Shown: positions 22,123-31,163 of the stretch, in pieces
Position numbering within the stretch: position 1 is the first letter of the stretch
Layout: the number at the start of each line of letters is the position of its first letter
Program-made: the position numbers and the translations under genes
Notes under the pieces: generated by a model
The model's database searches: none
Told to the model about the DNA's origin: nothing
The model's input: the letters and a program-made list of their open reading frames with translations, nothing else
Assembly (NCBI GenBank): GCA_036734945.1
Contig: DAIMXP010000005.1
Coordinates: forward strand, 1 to 64,000
From: UBA4733 sp036734945
GTDB taxonomy: Bacteria; Chloroflexota; UBA4733
DNA length: 64,000 nt
Direction of reading: 5' to 3'

Positions 22123-23400
22123 TCAGGCGACCGTGAGCGCCAGAATGCCGGCGGAGACGGCCAGCATGAGCAGCGTCACCGGCGCACCGAGCTTGATAAA
22201 GTCCAGCGCCGAGACCTCCACGTCGCGCCGACGCAGGATCAGCAGCCAGAGCATCGTGGAGAGTGAGCCGACGACGGTGATGTTGGGACCGAGGTCGGCG
22301 CCGATGATCGTGCCGTAGGCGAGCACGTTGCGCAACGCGGCATCCGACACGTGCCCTATGGTTGCCGTCAGGACGAAGGTGGCCGGCAAGTTGTTCATGA
22401 TGTTGCTGCCTACGGCCGCCGTGGCCACCGATACAAAGGCGCCGGCTACCTTGCCATTACCGCCGATCAACAACAGGCGCGCCAACAGCGGCGTCACCCC
22501 CACGTTCTCCAGACCCTGAATGAGCACCAGCAGGCCGGCCACCAGACCAAACAGCGGCCAGGATATCTCCCGCGCCAGCCGCGCCCAGGAGATGTGCCCG
22601 AAACCCAGCGCCAGTGCCACCAGGCCGATGCCACTCATTGAGGCAACCAACCCCAACGGGAACTCCCGGATCGCCGCCAGTACGTACACCACGACGGTAA
22701 CGGCCAGCCAGCCGACGACGCTGCGAAAAAAGGCCGGGAACTGCCTGACCGCCTCCACTTCGCCCACCTGATCGGGGACAAACCGCCCGCGCAGGTCACG
22801 CCGGAACAGCAGCAGAAAGACGGGCAGATTTATCGCGATGGACACGACAGCAGCCGGTAGCAGGTGTACCAGGTAGGCCGGCAAGGGCACCGGGAAGGCC
22901 GTCAGTACGACGATATTGACCGGGTTGGAGACGGGCAAGGTGAAGGAGGCGGCGTTGGCGATGAAGGCACAGGCAAAGACATAGGGACGCGCCGGCAAGC
23001 CAAGCCGCGTGACGAGGGTCAGCACCACCGGCGTCAGGATGAGCACCGTCGCGTCGTTGGAGAGGACGGTGCTGACCAACGCCCCCAGGAGAAAGACATT
23101 GATAAGCAAGCGCCGAGCACTGCCGCCGGAGAGTCGAGCTGCACGATCAGCCAGCCAATCGAAAACCCCGGCCAGGTCAGCAACGGACGAGATTGTGAAC
23201 AGCCCGAGGAAGAACATGAAGACATTCCAGTTCCCCGCCAGCTTCTCGACTGCTTGCCCCGGCGAAACGACCCCGATGCCAAGCATGAGCACGCCGCCCA
23301 CCAGGGCGAAGACGGCCTCGGAGAGACCTCGCGGCCGCACGAGGATGCCGAGCAACGCCAGCACGAAAATGACGATGGCGGCAGCCGCGCGCACGTCCAA
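22123..23400 (-). CDS. ArsB/NhaD-superfamily anion permease
   Basis: This 425-residue integral membrane protein has 11-12 hydrophobic segments and motifs of the ion transporter superfamily that includes ArsB: SNDATVLILTPVVLTL, NAASFTLPVSNPVNIVVL, and a second-half repeat SNIMNNLPATFVLTA with GADLGPNITVVGSLSTML. Homologues export arsenite or exchange Na+/H+ or carboxylates. No arsR, arsC or arsA is next to it, so arsenite specificity is not supported by context. It starts at TTG 23400 with GGAGG 12 bases upstream; a GTG two codons later is an alternative. Confidence 0.85.
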   Translation of the reverse strand: MDVRAAAAIVIFVLALLGILVRPRGLSEAVFALVGGVLMLGIGVVSPGQAVEKLAGNWNVFMFFLGLFTISSVADLAGVFDWLADRAARLSGGSARRLLINVFLLGALVSTVLSNDATVLILTPVVLTLVTRLGLPARPYVFACAFIANAASFTLPVSNPVNIVVLTAFPVPLPAYLVHLLPAAVVSIAINLPVFLLLFRRDLRGRFVPDQVGEVEAVRQFPAFFRSVVGWLAVTVVVYVLAAIREFPLGLVASMSGIGLVALALGFGHISWARLAREISWPLFGLVAGLLVLIQGLENVGVTPLLARLLLIGGNGKVAGAFVSVATAAVGSNIMNNLPATFVLTATIGHVSDAALRNVLAYGTIIGADLGPNITVVGSLSTMLWLLILRRRDVEVSALDFIKLGAPVTLLMLAVSAGILALTVA

Positions 23401-23448
23401 GGCTGCCGACTTCCTCCACTTACTCGGGACCTCGCCCGCTGGCTGACC

Positions 23449-24351
23449 TCAGCGAGCGGGCGGGGGCAGCACGCCAACGTGCAGCACGATAGTGTTCTGC
23501 CAGGGATCGCGTACCGTGATGGCGTCGCCCAGTTGTTGCGTCTCGTGTCCGGCGGCAGCGAGGCGGGCGACGACTGCGTCGCGTGCGGCGGCGTTGGGCA
23601 GGGAGATGGTGTAGTAACGGATAGTTGCCGTGTCCGCGGGAGCCGGACGGGCGCCGCGACTGTGCCAGGTGTTCAGCCCCAGGTGGTGATGATAACCCCC
23701 GGCTGAGACGAAGAGGGCCTGCGGCATCTGCGCCACGATATCGAACCCCAGGACATCGTGATAGAAGGCTGCTGCCTGGGGGATGTCGCCAACCTGCAGG
23801 TGGACGTGACCGAGGCGAGTCCCTGTCGGCAGTCCTGCCCAGGGCTGACCCTCCTGTGCGGCATCGGAGAGCAAACCGCGGATATCCACCGGATCCGACG
23901 CCATCCGCACCTGGCCGTTCGACCAGTGCCACTCCGACCGAGGCCGGTCACGGTAGACCTCAATGCCGTGGCCATCCGGGTCACGGATATACAGCGCTTC
24001 GCTCACCAGGTGGTCGCCCTGACCGGGCAAGGGGAACCCCAGCGACAGGTAGTGGCGCAACCAGCGACCGAGGTCGGCCCGCGTCGGTAGCAGGATGGCG
24101 AAGTGATAGAGACCGGTGACGCCATCGGTGGGCCAGGGCCGTGCGCCAGCCTGCTGACGGAGTAATAATAACGGCGTCTCGCCTGCGCCGAGGACGGCGT
24201 CCGACTCGGTTCGCTGTTGCAGGCGAAAGCCGAGCGCAGCGGTATAAAAGGTGACCGAGCGTTCCAGGTCGGCGACCGTAAGGGCGATACCGCCCATCTC
24301 GGTGGCCGGATCAATGGCAACGGTCGGCGCTTGTGGACTTTGGGCAATCAT
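23449..24351 (-). CDS. VOC family ring-cleaving dioxygenase-like protein
   Basis: The 300-residue protein contains two vicinal-oxygen-chelate modules: GGIALTVADLERSVTFYTAAL early, and GHVHLQVGDIPQAAAFYHDVLGF in the second half. Metal ligands are visible as HVHLQV, GGYHHHLGLNTWHS and the Glu region HGIEVYRDRP. The arrangement matches CatE-type catechol 2,3-dioxygenases or glyoxalase-like proteins. The start at 24351 has AGGAGG eight bases upstream. It may act on aromatic compounds; the exact substrate is unknown. Confidence 0.88.
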   Translation of the reverse strand: MIAQSPQAPTVAIDPATEMGGIALTVADLERSVTFYTAALGFRLQQRTESDAVLGAGETPLLLLRQQAGARPWPTDGVTGLYHFAILLPTRADLGRWLRHYLSLGFPLPGQGDHLVSEALYIRDPDGHGIEVYRDRPRSEWHWSNGQVRMASDPVDIRGLLSDAAQEGQPWAGLPTGTRLGHVHLQVGDIPQAAAFYHDVLGFDIVAQMPQALFVSAGGYHHHLGLNTWHSRGARPAPADTATIRYYTISLPNAAARDAVVARLAAAGHETQQLGDAITVRDPWQNTIVLHVGVLPPPAR

Positions 24352-24469
24352 GAGCAATACCTCCTACTACAACTGTACCGCGCCGGCCGTGCTTGCTTGA
24401 CGATTGCGGGCGCAACGGGCAGCATGGGCATGGCTGGCCGGAGTGTCCGGCCTTTGCGAGGAGATCAGT

Positions 24470-25258
24470 GTGAACCTGCCCCTGGGCTGTATGAATCGAC
24501 CGTATGTGAAGTTCCCCTTTGAGCGCGCGCTGGAGGGCATCGCCGCCGCCGGCTTCCGCGAGTATGTGTTGCTCCAGGGTCAGGCGCCGGCGATCATCAA
24601 CGCGCAAACGCCGCTGGACGAGGCGCAACGACTACGGAGCATTATCGAGGCGCACGGACTCCACCTGGCGATGCTGCCCTCCAGCATCCCGCTCGTGTAC
24701 GGGGACGACGTTGCCTACGCCACAGGCCGCCGCCTTGTCGACCTCGCTGCGGGCCTGGGCGTTCCCTATTTACTGGAAATGGGCACGCGACCGGAGAACT
24801 TCGACTCCTACCAGGCGCTCATGCGCCGGCTGGCGCCCTATGCCCAGGAGCAGAGCGTGACGATCGCCGTGAAGCCGCACGGTGGCATCACGACCACGGC
24901 AGAAGATTGCCTGCGCCTGCTCAAGGCTGTCGACCATCCGGCATACCGTTTCTGCTTTGATCCAGGCAACCTGCTGCACTATGCCAACGAACGACCGGAA
25001 GCCCGGCTGGCCGAGCTGGCGCCCTACTGCGTCGCCATGTGCATCAAAGATGAGACCGGCGGGCTGCGCGGCTCGGTAAACGTGACACCGGGGGACGGAG
25101 ACGTCGACTTCCCGACAGTCTTCCGCATCCTGCGCGACCAGGGCTTCCAGGGCCCTTGCATTATCGAGACCCTGGCCGCCCACGACACGGTGGAAGCTGT
25201 CGACGCCGAGGCAAACCGGGCCTATCGGTTCCTGATGGGCGTGCTGGCGGCATTGTAG
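24470..25258 (+). CDS. xylose-isomerase-like TIM-barrel protein
   Basis: The 262-residue protein belongs to the sugar phosphate isomerase/epimerase (AP_endonuc_2) family. Metal-site motifs include LLEMGT, ITIAVKPHG-like VTIAVKPHGG, RFCFDPGNLLHYAN and CIIETL near the end. The GTG start at 24470 has GAGGAG six bases upstream. It stands alone, divergent from the VOC gene. Together with the related barrel at 30306 and the Gfo/Idh and SDR genes it suggests sugar or inositol breakdown. Confidence 0.85.
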   Translation: MNLPLGCMNRPYVKFPFERALEGIAAAGFREYVLLQGQAPAIINAQTPLDEAQRLRSIIEAHGLHLAMLPSSIPLVYGDDVAYATGRRLVDLAAGLGVPYLLEMGTRPENFDSYQALMRRLAPYAQEQSVTIAVKPHGGITTTAEDCLRLLKAVDHPAYRFCFDPGNLLHYANERPEARLAELAPYCVAMCIKDETGGLRGSVNVTPGDGDVDFPTVFRILRDQGFQGPCIIETLAAHDTVEAVDAEANRAYRFLMGVLAAL

Positions 25259-25285
25259 CGCCGCCAGCCTGTTTGCTCGTTGGCG

Positions 25286-25314
25286 TTGACGCCGCCGCTT
25301 GCCGCTCCTATAAT
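25286..25314 (+). promoter_or_regulatory. sigma70-type promoter of the acetyltransferase gene
   Basis: TTGACG, a 17-base spacer and a perfect TATAAT lie 40 bp before GTG 25354. This is the best consensus promoter in the window. Confidence 0.8.
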
Positions 25315-25353
25315 TTATGCGGTGGCGTCGGCATGGGAATTGTGTGACTGCGG

Positions 25354-26085
25354 GTGGCAAAGTCGGCCGGAGACGGCCTGCTCTATGAGCAACGAAGCGT
25401 CAGCGTGCCAGACGTGTACCTCGACCGCATGCGTCTGGCCGATCTGGATGAAGTAGCCGCCGTCGAGAACGAGGCCTTCAGCCTGCCCTGGCCTTCCAGC
25501 ACCTACCGGCACGAGTTGCGCGTCAACAAGCAAGCCCATTACCTGGTGGTGCGCCGGGGCCTGCAACCCGACCTGACGCCACCCCCCGCAGCAATCTCCG
25601 CCCACGTGCGTGACCGCCGGCCTTTCCCGTTCTCGCTGCTCCCCCTGGCCGGCATCGACCGCCCGCCGCAGCGGCCGCGTGACCCGGTGATCGGCCATGG
25701 CGGCCTCTGGAAGACACCGGACGAGGCGCACATCACCACCATCGCCGTCCGGAACGCCTATCGCGGTCAGGGTATTGGGGAACTCCTCCTGGTCGGTCTG
25801 ATCGACCTCGGTTACCGCGTACACACCAAACGGCTCACGCTGGAAGTGCGCGTGTCCAACACCGTTGCCCAGAACCTCTACCGCAAATACGGGTTCCAAC
25901 AGACCGGCATGCGCGTTCGCTATTACATCGACAACAACGAGGATGCCTACATTATGACGACCGACCCGATCAACTTGCCGAGCTATCGAGCCATGCTGGC
26001 TTTCCGCAAACAGGAACTTGCCCGGCGAATGGCGCTGGACGAGTTGCCGGACTGGCTCGCCTGGTCACACGTCGGCGGACGCTGA
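25354..26085 (+). CDS. GNAT N-acetyltransferase, RimI-like
   Basis: The 243-residue product carries a GNAT fold. Motif A (acetyl-CoA binding) is AVRNAYRGQGIGELLL, followed by LTLEVRVSNTVAQNLYRKYGF, the pattern of ribosomal-protein-alanine acetyltransferases (RimI). It is longer than the usual 150 residues. A Pro/Arg-rich insert (about 75-115) precedes motif A, and a helical C-terminal tail of about 40 residues follows. GTG 25354 fits the perfect promoter upstream, although no strong ribosome-binding site is seen. The target is not known. Confidence 0.85.
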   Translation: MAKSAGDGLLYEQRSVSVPDVYLDRMRLADLDEVAAVENEAFSLPWPSSTYRHELRVNKQAHYLVVRRGLQPDLTPPPAAISAHVRDRRPFPFSLLPLAGIDRPPQRPRDPVIGHGGLWKTPDEAHITTIAVRNAYRGQGIGELLLVGLIDLGYRVHTKRLTLEVRVSNTVAQNLYRKYGFQQTGMRVRYYIDNNEDAYIMTTDPINLPSYRAMLAFRKQELARRMALDELPDWLAWSHVGGR

Positions 26086-26144
26086 GTTCGTGCGCTTGTA
26101 ACCGTCACCCGTGCCGGTTACGCCATCGTTAAGAAGGGATGCCC

Positions 26145-26966
26145 ATGCGTCTACAAGGCAAAGTCGCCATCGTCACCGGAGCGGCACAGGGTATCGGCCG
26201 CCAGATCGCCCTCACTTTCGCGCAAGAGGGGGCCTGGGTCGTCATCGGCGACGTCAAAGATGACGGTGGCCAGGCAACAGTGGAAGAAATCACAGCGGCC
26301 GGCGGCAGCGCCATCTGCCGGCTGTGCGACGTGAGCCGCCCGGAGCAGGTGCAGGCCCTGGTCGAGGCAGCGACCACCCATTTCCAACGCCTGGACGTGC
26401 TGGTGAACAACGCCGCCGCCTGGAAGGGCGGCACGGTGGTCGACATGCCGCTGGCCGACTGGGAACTGGGCCGCGGCACCATCCTGGACGCCGCCTTTTA
26501 CACCTGCAAGTACGCCATTCCAGCGATGATAGCGGCCGGCGGCGGTTCCATCATCTCCATCTCCTCGGTACACGGCCTGCTGGCGGCTCGCCGGTCGGCA
26601 GCCTACGAGGCGGCCAAGGGGGGGCTAATCTTGCTGATGAAGCAGGTCGCCTGCGACTTCGGACCGCAGGGCATCCGCGCGAACTGCATTTGTCCCGGCC
26701 TTATTGTTACCGAGAAGAATCGAATGGGTGTTGAACAGCCGGAACGCGCCCGTTTCAACGCCGAAGTGTATCCTGTGCGCCGCTACGGCACACCCCAGGA
26801 CATTGCCAATACCGCCTTGTTCCTGGCAGGCGACGAAGCGACCTTCATTAGCGGGCAGGCCATCGCCGTCGACGGCGGCCTCACCGCCCAGTTGCAGGAT
26901 GACATCGCTTACCGCATGACAGAGTACGTGCGCGTGAACGAACCGCGAACACGCGAAGCCACCTGA
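26145..26966 (+). CDS. short-chain dehydrogenase/reductase (SDR)
   Basis: The 273-residue classical SDR has the cofactor motif VTGAAQGIG, the structural VNNAAAW and the catalytic Ser plus Y-E-A-A-K (near residues 140-158). It resembles FabG/3-oxoacyl reductases and glucose or polyol dehydrogenases; the Asp in IGDVKD hints at NAD(H) preference. The ATG at 26145 has AAGAAGG seven bases upstream. The substrate is not determinable. Confidence 0.92.
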   Translation: MRLQGKVAIVTGAAQGIGRQIALTFAQEGAWVVIGDVKDDGGQATVEEITAAGGSAICRLCDVSRPEQVQALVEAATTHFQRLDVLVNNAAAWKGGTVVDMPLADWELGRGTILDAAFYTCKYAIPAMIAAGGGSIISISSVHGLLAARRSAAYEAAKGGLILLMKQVACDFGPQGIRANCICPGLIVTEKNRMGVEQPERARFNAEVYPVRRYGTPQDIANTALFLAGDEATFISGQAIAVDGGLTAQLQDDIAYRMTEYVRVNEPRTREAT

Positions 26967-26989
26967 CCAGCACTGCCGCGAACTGCTCC

Positions 26990-27018
26990 TTGACGTTACC
27001 GTACACATGCCGTACGAT
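26990..27018 (+). promoter_or_regulatory. promoter with palindromic operator before the first DUF1778-GNAT pair
   Basis: TTGACG (26990-26995), 17 bases and TACGAT (27013-27018) form a promoter. CGTAC and GTACG arms (27000-27016) make an inverted repeat across the spacer and -10 box. An antitoxin-toxin complex binding here would repress its own operon. The same design recurs at 49474-49502. Confidence 0.65.
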
Positions 27019-27037
27019 GGAGGAGGAGGAAACGCCT

Positions 27038-27313
27038 ATGGCCACTAGCTCACCCCAGGCACGCCTGGAAGCGCGCCTCAGCAGAGAGGAAAAGGATCGT
27101 CTCCAGCTCGCCGCCGGGCTGGAGCATCGGAGCCTGTCGGAGTTCGTCATCCAGGCCGCCCTCCAGGCTGCCGATGAACGCATTCGCACCCAACACACGG
27201 TCTACCTGTCAGAGCGCGATTGGAGCCGCTTGCTGGACGCCATCGCGCACCCCCCAACGGTCAACGAAGCGCTCCAGCGTGCCTTAGCAGAGCATTCGCG
27301 TCGTCTTTCGTGA
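27038..27313 (+). CDS. DUF1778 (TacA-type) antitoxin
   Basis: The 91-residue protein has a ribbon-helix-helix N-terminus (ARLEARLSREEKDRLQLAAGLEHRSLSEFVIQAA, residues about 8-41) and a C-terminal toxin-binding tail (YLSERDWSRLLDAIAHPPTVN). It starts at ATG 27038 with GGAGGAGGA upstream. Its stop overlaps the GTG of the GNAT toxin by 4 bp. It neutralises the toxin and probably represses the operon through the palindrome at 27000-27016. Confidence 0.9.
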   Translation: MATSSPQARLEARLSREEKDRLQLAAGLEHRSLSEFVIQAALQAADERIRTQHTVYLSERDWSRLLDAIAHPPTVNEALQRALAEHSRRLS

Positions 27314-27777
27314 CCCGGATCGAACCGCTCACCGACCACGACCGAGCTGCCTTTTCGTCCGGCGTTCCTGCCCTGGACCGTTTCCTTCGGGAGCAAGCAG
27401 GCCAGGAGCAGCGCCGACAAACGACGCGCTGCTATGTACTCTGTGAAGGGAGCAGGATCCTCGGCTACTACACCCTCTCTGCGGCGGCGCTGGCGCGGAC
27501 AGCCCTGCCGGACGCCGTCACCAAGCGGTTACCGCGCTACCAGAGTATCGGAGCCATCCTCCTCGGTCGGTTGGCAGTCGACCTGCGCTACCGCCGGCAG
27601 GGCTGGGGCGCCGTGCTCCTCGCCGACGCACTCCTGCGGACCAGGCAGACCCAGCAACTGGTCGGGGTCTTTGCCCTCATCGTCGATGCCAAGGATGCGT
27701 CCGCCGCCGCCTTCTACGAGTACCACGGATTCCAGCGTCTCCTGGACGATCCGGCGCGGCTGTTTCTGGCGATCTAA
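27310..27777 (+). CDS. GNAT-family toxin (TacT-like)
   Basis: The 155-residue acetyltransferase pairs with the DUF1778 antitoxin. Toxins of this type acetylate aminoacyl-tRNA and stop translation. Hallmarks are FSSGVPALDRFLREQA near the start, ILGYYTLSA, LLGRLAVDLRYRRQGWGAVLL (acetyl-CoA loop) and FYEYHGFQRL. The GTG start at 27310 lies inside the antitoxin stop (GTGA). A paralogue is encoded at 49872. Confidence 0.9.
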   Translation: MTRIEPLTDHDRAAFSSGVPALDRFLREQAGQEQRRQTTRCYVLCEGSRILGYYTLSAAALARTALPDAVTKRLPRYQSIGAILLGRLAVDLRYRRQGWGAVLLADALLRTRQTQQLVGVFALIVDAKDASAAAFYEYHGFQRLLDDPARLFLAI

Positions 27778-27915
27778 TGTGGCATCTGGCGGCGCTCCGA
27801 CCCTGTCACCATTGCCTGGTCCATAGGCAGGAGGCGGAGAGACAGCCGCGGGCGTGGCATGTAGAATACTACCTGGCGCGGCGCGTGACACGGTTCGGCG
27901 TGATAGGAGGATGTT

Positions 27916-28305
27916 GTGGCGACGTTCGCTCTGGTCGGCTGTGCGCAGCCTGCAATGTCGGTGGCCGGCCCGGCCTACCTGATGTGCCGAGCGACCAACG
28001 GGTTTGCGGCCTCGTGGGAGCGCGCGATCCGGGAGGCGGACACCGCCCTCATCATCAGTCCGGAGCATGGCCTGCTCCATCCCGACGAAGAAATGCGACC
28101 CGGTGATGTCGGCCTCGGTGACGAGCGCTGGCAGGCGAACCCGGAGGCCTGGTTGATCCGCATCCAGCGCGAGTTGCTGACGCTACGCTGGATGGAAGCG
28201 CAGCACCGCTGGCTGCTCCTCGGCGACGGAGACTGGCTCGCCCCTGTGGCGAACTACCTGCGCGAGAACGGGCAAGAGGTCCTGCCGCCGGCTGCGGCGT
28301 CGTAG
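27916..28305 (+). CDS. DUF6884-like protein of unknown function
   Basis: The 129-residue protein begins MATFALVGCAQPAMSVAGPA and contains ALIISPEHGLLHPDEEMRP, similar to the SAKHGLL motif of DUF6884 and YaaA-like proteins. The N-terminal cysteine and the S-x-x-H-G-L pattern recall nucleic-acid or nucleotide-binding enzymes. It has GGAGG five bases before GTG 27916. It is convergent with queG, with only 14 bp between the stops. The function is not known. Confidence 0.65.
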   Translation: MATFALVGCAQPAMSVAGPAYLMCRATNGFAASWERAIREADTALIISPEHGLLHPDEEMRPGDVGLGDERWQANPEAWLIRIQRELLTLRWMEAQHRWLLLGDGDWLAPVANYLRENGQEVLPPAAAS

Positions 28306-28319
28306 AAGAGGCAGTACAC

Positions 28320-29462
28320 TTACCTCGCCAGTGCCGTCTCAATCTCCACGAGCACCAGCGCCTCGCTCTCCCGCTGGCGCGCCACGTCAAGAAGGCGCCG
28401 GGCCTCAGCCGTGTGCCAGCGGCCCAGCGCCCAGGCAGCGTGGGACCGCACGAGCGGCGCGGGATCACCAGCTAACGCCGCGCCCAGCGCTGGAATGGCG
28501 ACAGGGTCGCCGATGTTGCCGAGCGCTACGCAGACGTTGCGCAACAGCCCACTGCGCTTGGCTCGTTTGATGGGAGTGCCGGCAAAGCGCGCCGAAAACT
28601 CCGGCTGCGTCAGCGTCAGGAGGGGCAATAGTTCCGGGCTCGGCCCGATGCCGTGGGAAGAGCTGAACTCCGGGCGCGCCTTTGCCGGCGCCTTCGTGTT
28701 GACCGGACAGACCTCCTGGCAGACATCGCAGCCGAAGATCCAGTCCCCCATCGCCGGCCGCAAGTCTGGGGCGATGCTGCCGCGCTCTTCGATGGTGAGG
28801 TACGATATGCACTTGCCGACATCCATGACGCCGGGGTGAATCAGCGCGCCGGTAGGGCAGGCCGGCATGCAGAGGCTGCAGGCGCCGCAGTTCGTGCGCA
28901 ATGGCCGGTCGGGTACCAGGTCCAGGTCTGTGACCACCTCCGCCAGCAGCACCCAGGAGCCAAGGCTATGGGTGAGGATGCAGGTGTTCTTGCCGTACCA
29001 GCCGACGCCGGCCCGTTGCGCGACCGCCCTATCCACGATGCGCGCCGTATCGACCATACCTTTGCGGGCGTCGGTGTGACCGTAGCGCAAGCGCAGTTGT
29101 TCAATGAAACGCGCTGTTTGTCCCAGGAGCAGCGGGTGGTAATCGCGCCCCCAGGCATAGCGCGCCACGCGTCCGCGCGGCGTTCCAGGTGAACTTGGAA
29201 CGTACATTTCCTGTCCCAGGTACGACATGGCCAGCGAAATGATGGAGCGGGCGCTAGGCACCAACTGCTTCACATCGGTCGAGACGGCGGCCCGTTCGGC
29301 AGTGAACCAGGTCAGGCCGCCCATCAGACCACGCCGGATGCGATCCAAGAGTAGCTCCTGCAGCGAGGGGAAGGGCTCAGCGGTCGTGATGCCAACCAGA
29401 TCGAAGCCTAACTCCAGGGCGAGCGCCTTGATGGCCGCCGTCTCCTGCGCGGGATCGAACAT
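28320..29462 (-). CDS. queG: epoxyqueuosine reductase QueG
   Basis: QueG is the cobalamin- and Fe-S-dependent enzyme that reduces epoxyqueuosine to queuosine in the anticodon of tRNAs, the last step of queuosine synthesis. The 380-residue protein has two ferredoxin-type [4Fe-4S] motifs, CGACSLCMPACP and CDVCQEVCP, plus WYGKNTCIL and GSWVLLAEV typical of the family. A C-terminal HEAT-like repeat region (RNVCVALGNIGD, VRSHAAWALGRW) is present. The start at 29462 has GAGGAG eight bases upstream; the longer ORF leader is not credible. Confidence 0.95.
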   Translation of the reverse strand: MFDPAQETAAIKALALELGFDLVGITTAEPFPSLQELLLDRIRRGLMGGLTWFTAERAAVSTDVKQLVPSARSIISLAMSYLGQEMYVPSSPGTPRGRVARYAWGRDYHPLLLGQTARFIEQLRLRYGHTDARKGMVDTARIVDRAVAQRAGVGWYGKNTCILTHSLGSWVLLAEVVTDLDLVPDRPLRTNCGACSLCMPACPTGALIHPGVMDVGKCISYLTIEERGSIAPDLRPAMGDWIFGCDVCQEVCPVNTKAPAKARPEFSSSHGIGPSPELLPLLTLTQPEFSARFAGTPIKRAKRSGLLRNVCVALGNIGDPVAIPALGAALAGDPAPLVRSHAAWALGRWHTAEARRLLDVARQRESEALVLVEIETALAR

Positions 29463-29612
29463 ACGCCGTGCTCCTCTTGGACCATGGTACCGGCTGCGTG
29501 TTACCCTACCCGCGACGGGGACAGTTCCTGCCATATATCGCCACATGAAACGACGGAGGGCCGGACGTGCGTTTGCACCCCATGCCCACCCCGCTGGAAA
29601 GGGAAGGCCGCT

Positions 29613-30278
29613 ATGGCGACACTGGCCAGGCATCGAATTACCTATGCTGAGCTCGATGAGCTACCGGATGATGGCATCCTCTACGAGATCCTGGACGGGG
29701 TGCTTGTGACCCGCGCCGCGCCCACCCGTCGCCATCAGCAGATCGTCGGCGCGCTCTACACCCAACTGCGCCGAGCGCAGGATGCCGGTATCGGCGAACT
29801 CATCCTGGGGCCGTTCGATGTGGTCCTCGACGAATATAACGCGACGCTCCCCGATCTGCTCTTCGTCCGCACGGATCATGCCCATATCGTCACCGATACT
29901 GGTTGCTTTGGCGCCCCCGATCTCATCGTTGAAATCCTGTCCCCCACATCCATCGAGCGCGATCTCAAGGAGAAGCTCTCCACCTACGAGCACTTCGGGG
30001 TGAGCGCCTACTGGATCATTGATCCGGCCAGCCAGGAACTTCTTCGCTTCAATCTGGTCCGCGGTCGTTATGTGAAGCAGCTCGTCCTTCACCGAGAGGA
30101 TGCTATCACAAGCCCACTATTTCCAGCGATCCATGTGGCGTTACGCGACGTTTTCTCGTCGCCAGCACTGCCGAAGGAGCCGGATGCGCAACCATCCGCT
30201 GCGGACCTGGCACGCATCCGGGAGCTGGAGAAGTTCCATCACCGCCGTCGGCCGAGGCCAGACCGGCAACGAGACTAA
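29613..30278 (+). CDS. Uma2 family endonuclease-like protein
   Basis: The 221-residue protein has the Uma2/DUF820 domain: ITYAELDELPDDGILYEILDG at the N-terminus, then LPDLLFVRTD, APDLIVEILSPTSIERDLKEK and AYWIIDP. Asp, Glu and Lys of a PD-(D/E)xK-like site are in place. A short Arg-rich tail follows. The ATG at 29613 has AAGGGAAGG upstream. It is divergent from queG and not clearly linked to its neighbours. Confidence 0.9.
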   Translation: MATLARHRITYAELDELPDDGILYEILDGVLVTRAAPTRRHQQIVGALYTQLRRAQDAGIGELILGPFDVVLDEYNATLPDLLFVRTDHAHIVTDTGCFGAPDLIVEILSPTSIERDLKEKLSTYEHFGVSAYWIIDPASQELLRFNLVRGRYVKQLVLHREDAITSPLFPAIHVALRDVFSSPALPKEPDAQPSAADLARIRELEKFHHRRRPRPDRQRD

Positions 30279-30305
30279 TCAAGCGGCACGTCGTCTTGCC
30301 TTACC

Positions 30306-31136
30306 CTAGAGAAACCCGACCTTGCGCAGGTAGTCGACCGAGCGCTGCAAGCGATCCTGCCGCTCGTCAAGCGTCAGCTCCGGCTCGTCCTGGATGCCCT
30401 CCAGTTCGATGCTGAAGGGACCGAAAAAGCCGCCATCGTTGAGGATGTTGCCGACGGCGGCGAAATCGACGGCGCCGCCCTCACCGAGAGCTGGGAAGTA
30501 CCAGTCGCGCAGCCGTCCTCGACTGTCCTTCAGGTGGACGTGGCCGATGTACGGCAGCACGCTGCGCAACTCCGCCAGGACATCGGCGCCCTCGTTGTAA
30601 TAGAGGATGTTGGCAGTGTCGAAGTTCAGGCGTACCGCCGGGTGCTGCAACTCCTGCATGGTACGCAACATCTGCGCAGCGTTGTTGGTGACGCCGGGAT
30701 GGGTCTCCAGGCAGACGGTGAGGCTGCGTGCTGCCGCGTAGTCGCCGATACCGCGCAGGGTCGCCATCAGCGCCGGGCGATCCTCTTCGGTCGCTTCGCC
30801 GCCACTGCCGATGACGAGACGCATGCCGAGGCGCTGAGCCAGATCGAGCCGCGCCTTGAAGCGGGCGACGCCGGCCGGGTCACGCATGTTGTCGCCGCCG
30901 TTGCCGGTGATCGCCTGCACGCCATGGTCCCGCAGCGCCTGGCGCAGTTGCGCTTCGCGCTCCAGGCCCATGTCCTCACCGGCGACGACATCGGTCGGCA
31001 CGATCACTTGTCCGCCGTGCGCGCGCATCGCCAGTTCGATATGGTTGAGGCCCAGCTTGGGTACCAACTCCAGCGCCGCCGCCACGCCGTAGCGGCCGTA
31101 ACAGTTGGTGAAGATTTCGAGGAGATTGCCTGCCAT
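30306..31136 (-). CDS. xylose-isomerase-like TIM-barrel protein
   Basis: This 276-residue sugar phosphate isomerase/epimerase family protein begins LLEIFTNCYGRYGVAAALELVPKLG and contains LTVCLETHPGVTNNA, RLNFDTANILYYNEG and HVHLKDSRG, with metal-binding Glu, Asp, His and a final Glu in FSIELEG. These are hallmarks of IolE/hydroxypyruvate isomerase-type barrels. AAAGG lies 11 bases before the ATG. The next gene upstream (DUF1015) is 27 bp away on the same strand, so the two may form an operon. Confidence 0.88.
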   Translation of the reverse strand: MAGNLLEIFTNCYGRYGVAAALELVPKLGLNHIELAMRAHGGQVIVPTDVVAGEDMGLEREAQLRQALRDHGVQAITGNGGDNMRDPAGVARFKARLDLAQRLGMRLVIGSGGEATEEDRPALMATLRGIGDYAAARSLTVCLETHPGVTNNAAQMLRTMQELQHPAVRLNFDTANILYYNEGADVLAELRSVLPYIGHVHLKDSRGRLRDWYFPALGEGGAVDFAAVGNILNDGGFFGPFSIELEGIQDEPELTLDERQDRLQRSVDYLRKVGFL

Positions 31137-31163
31137 GATGTCACATTCCTTTCGCGGGCTATT

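Noticed and set aside
22123..23400. arsenic resistance operon
   Set aside because: The permease is ArsB-like but no arsR, arsC or arsA lies nearby, so specificity is not supported.
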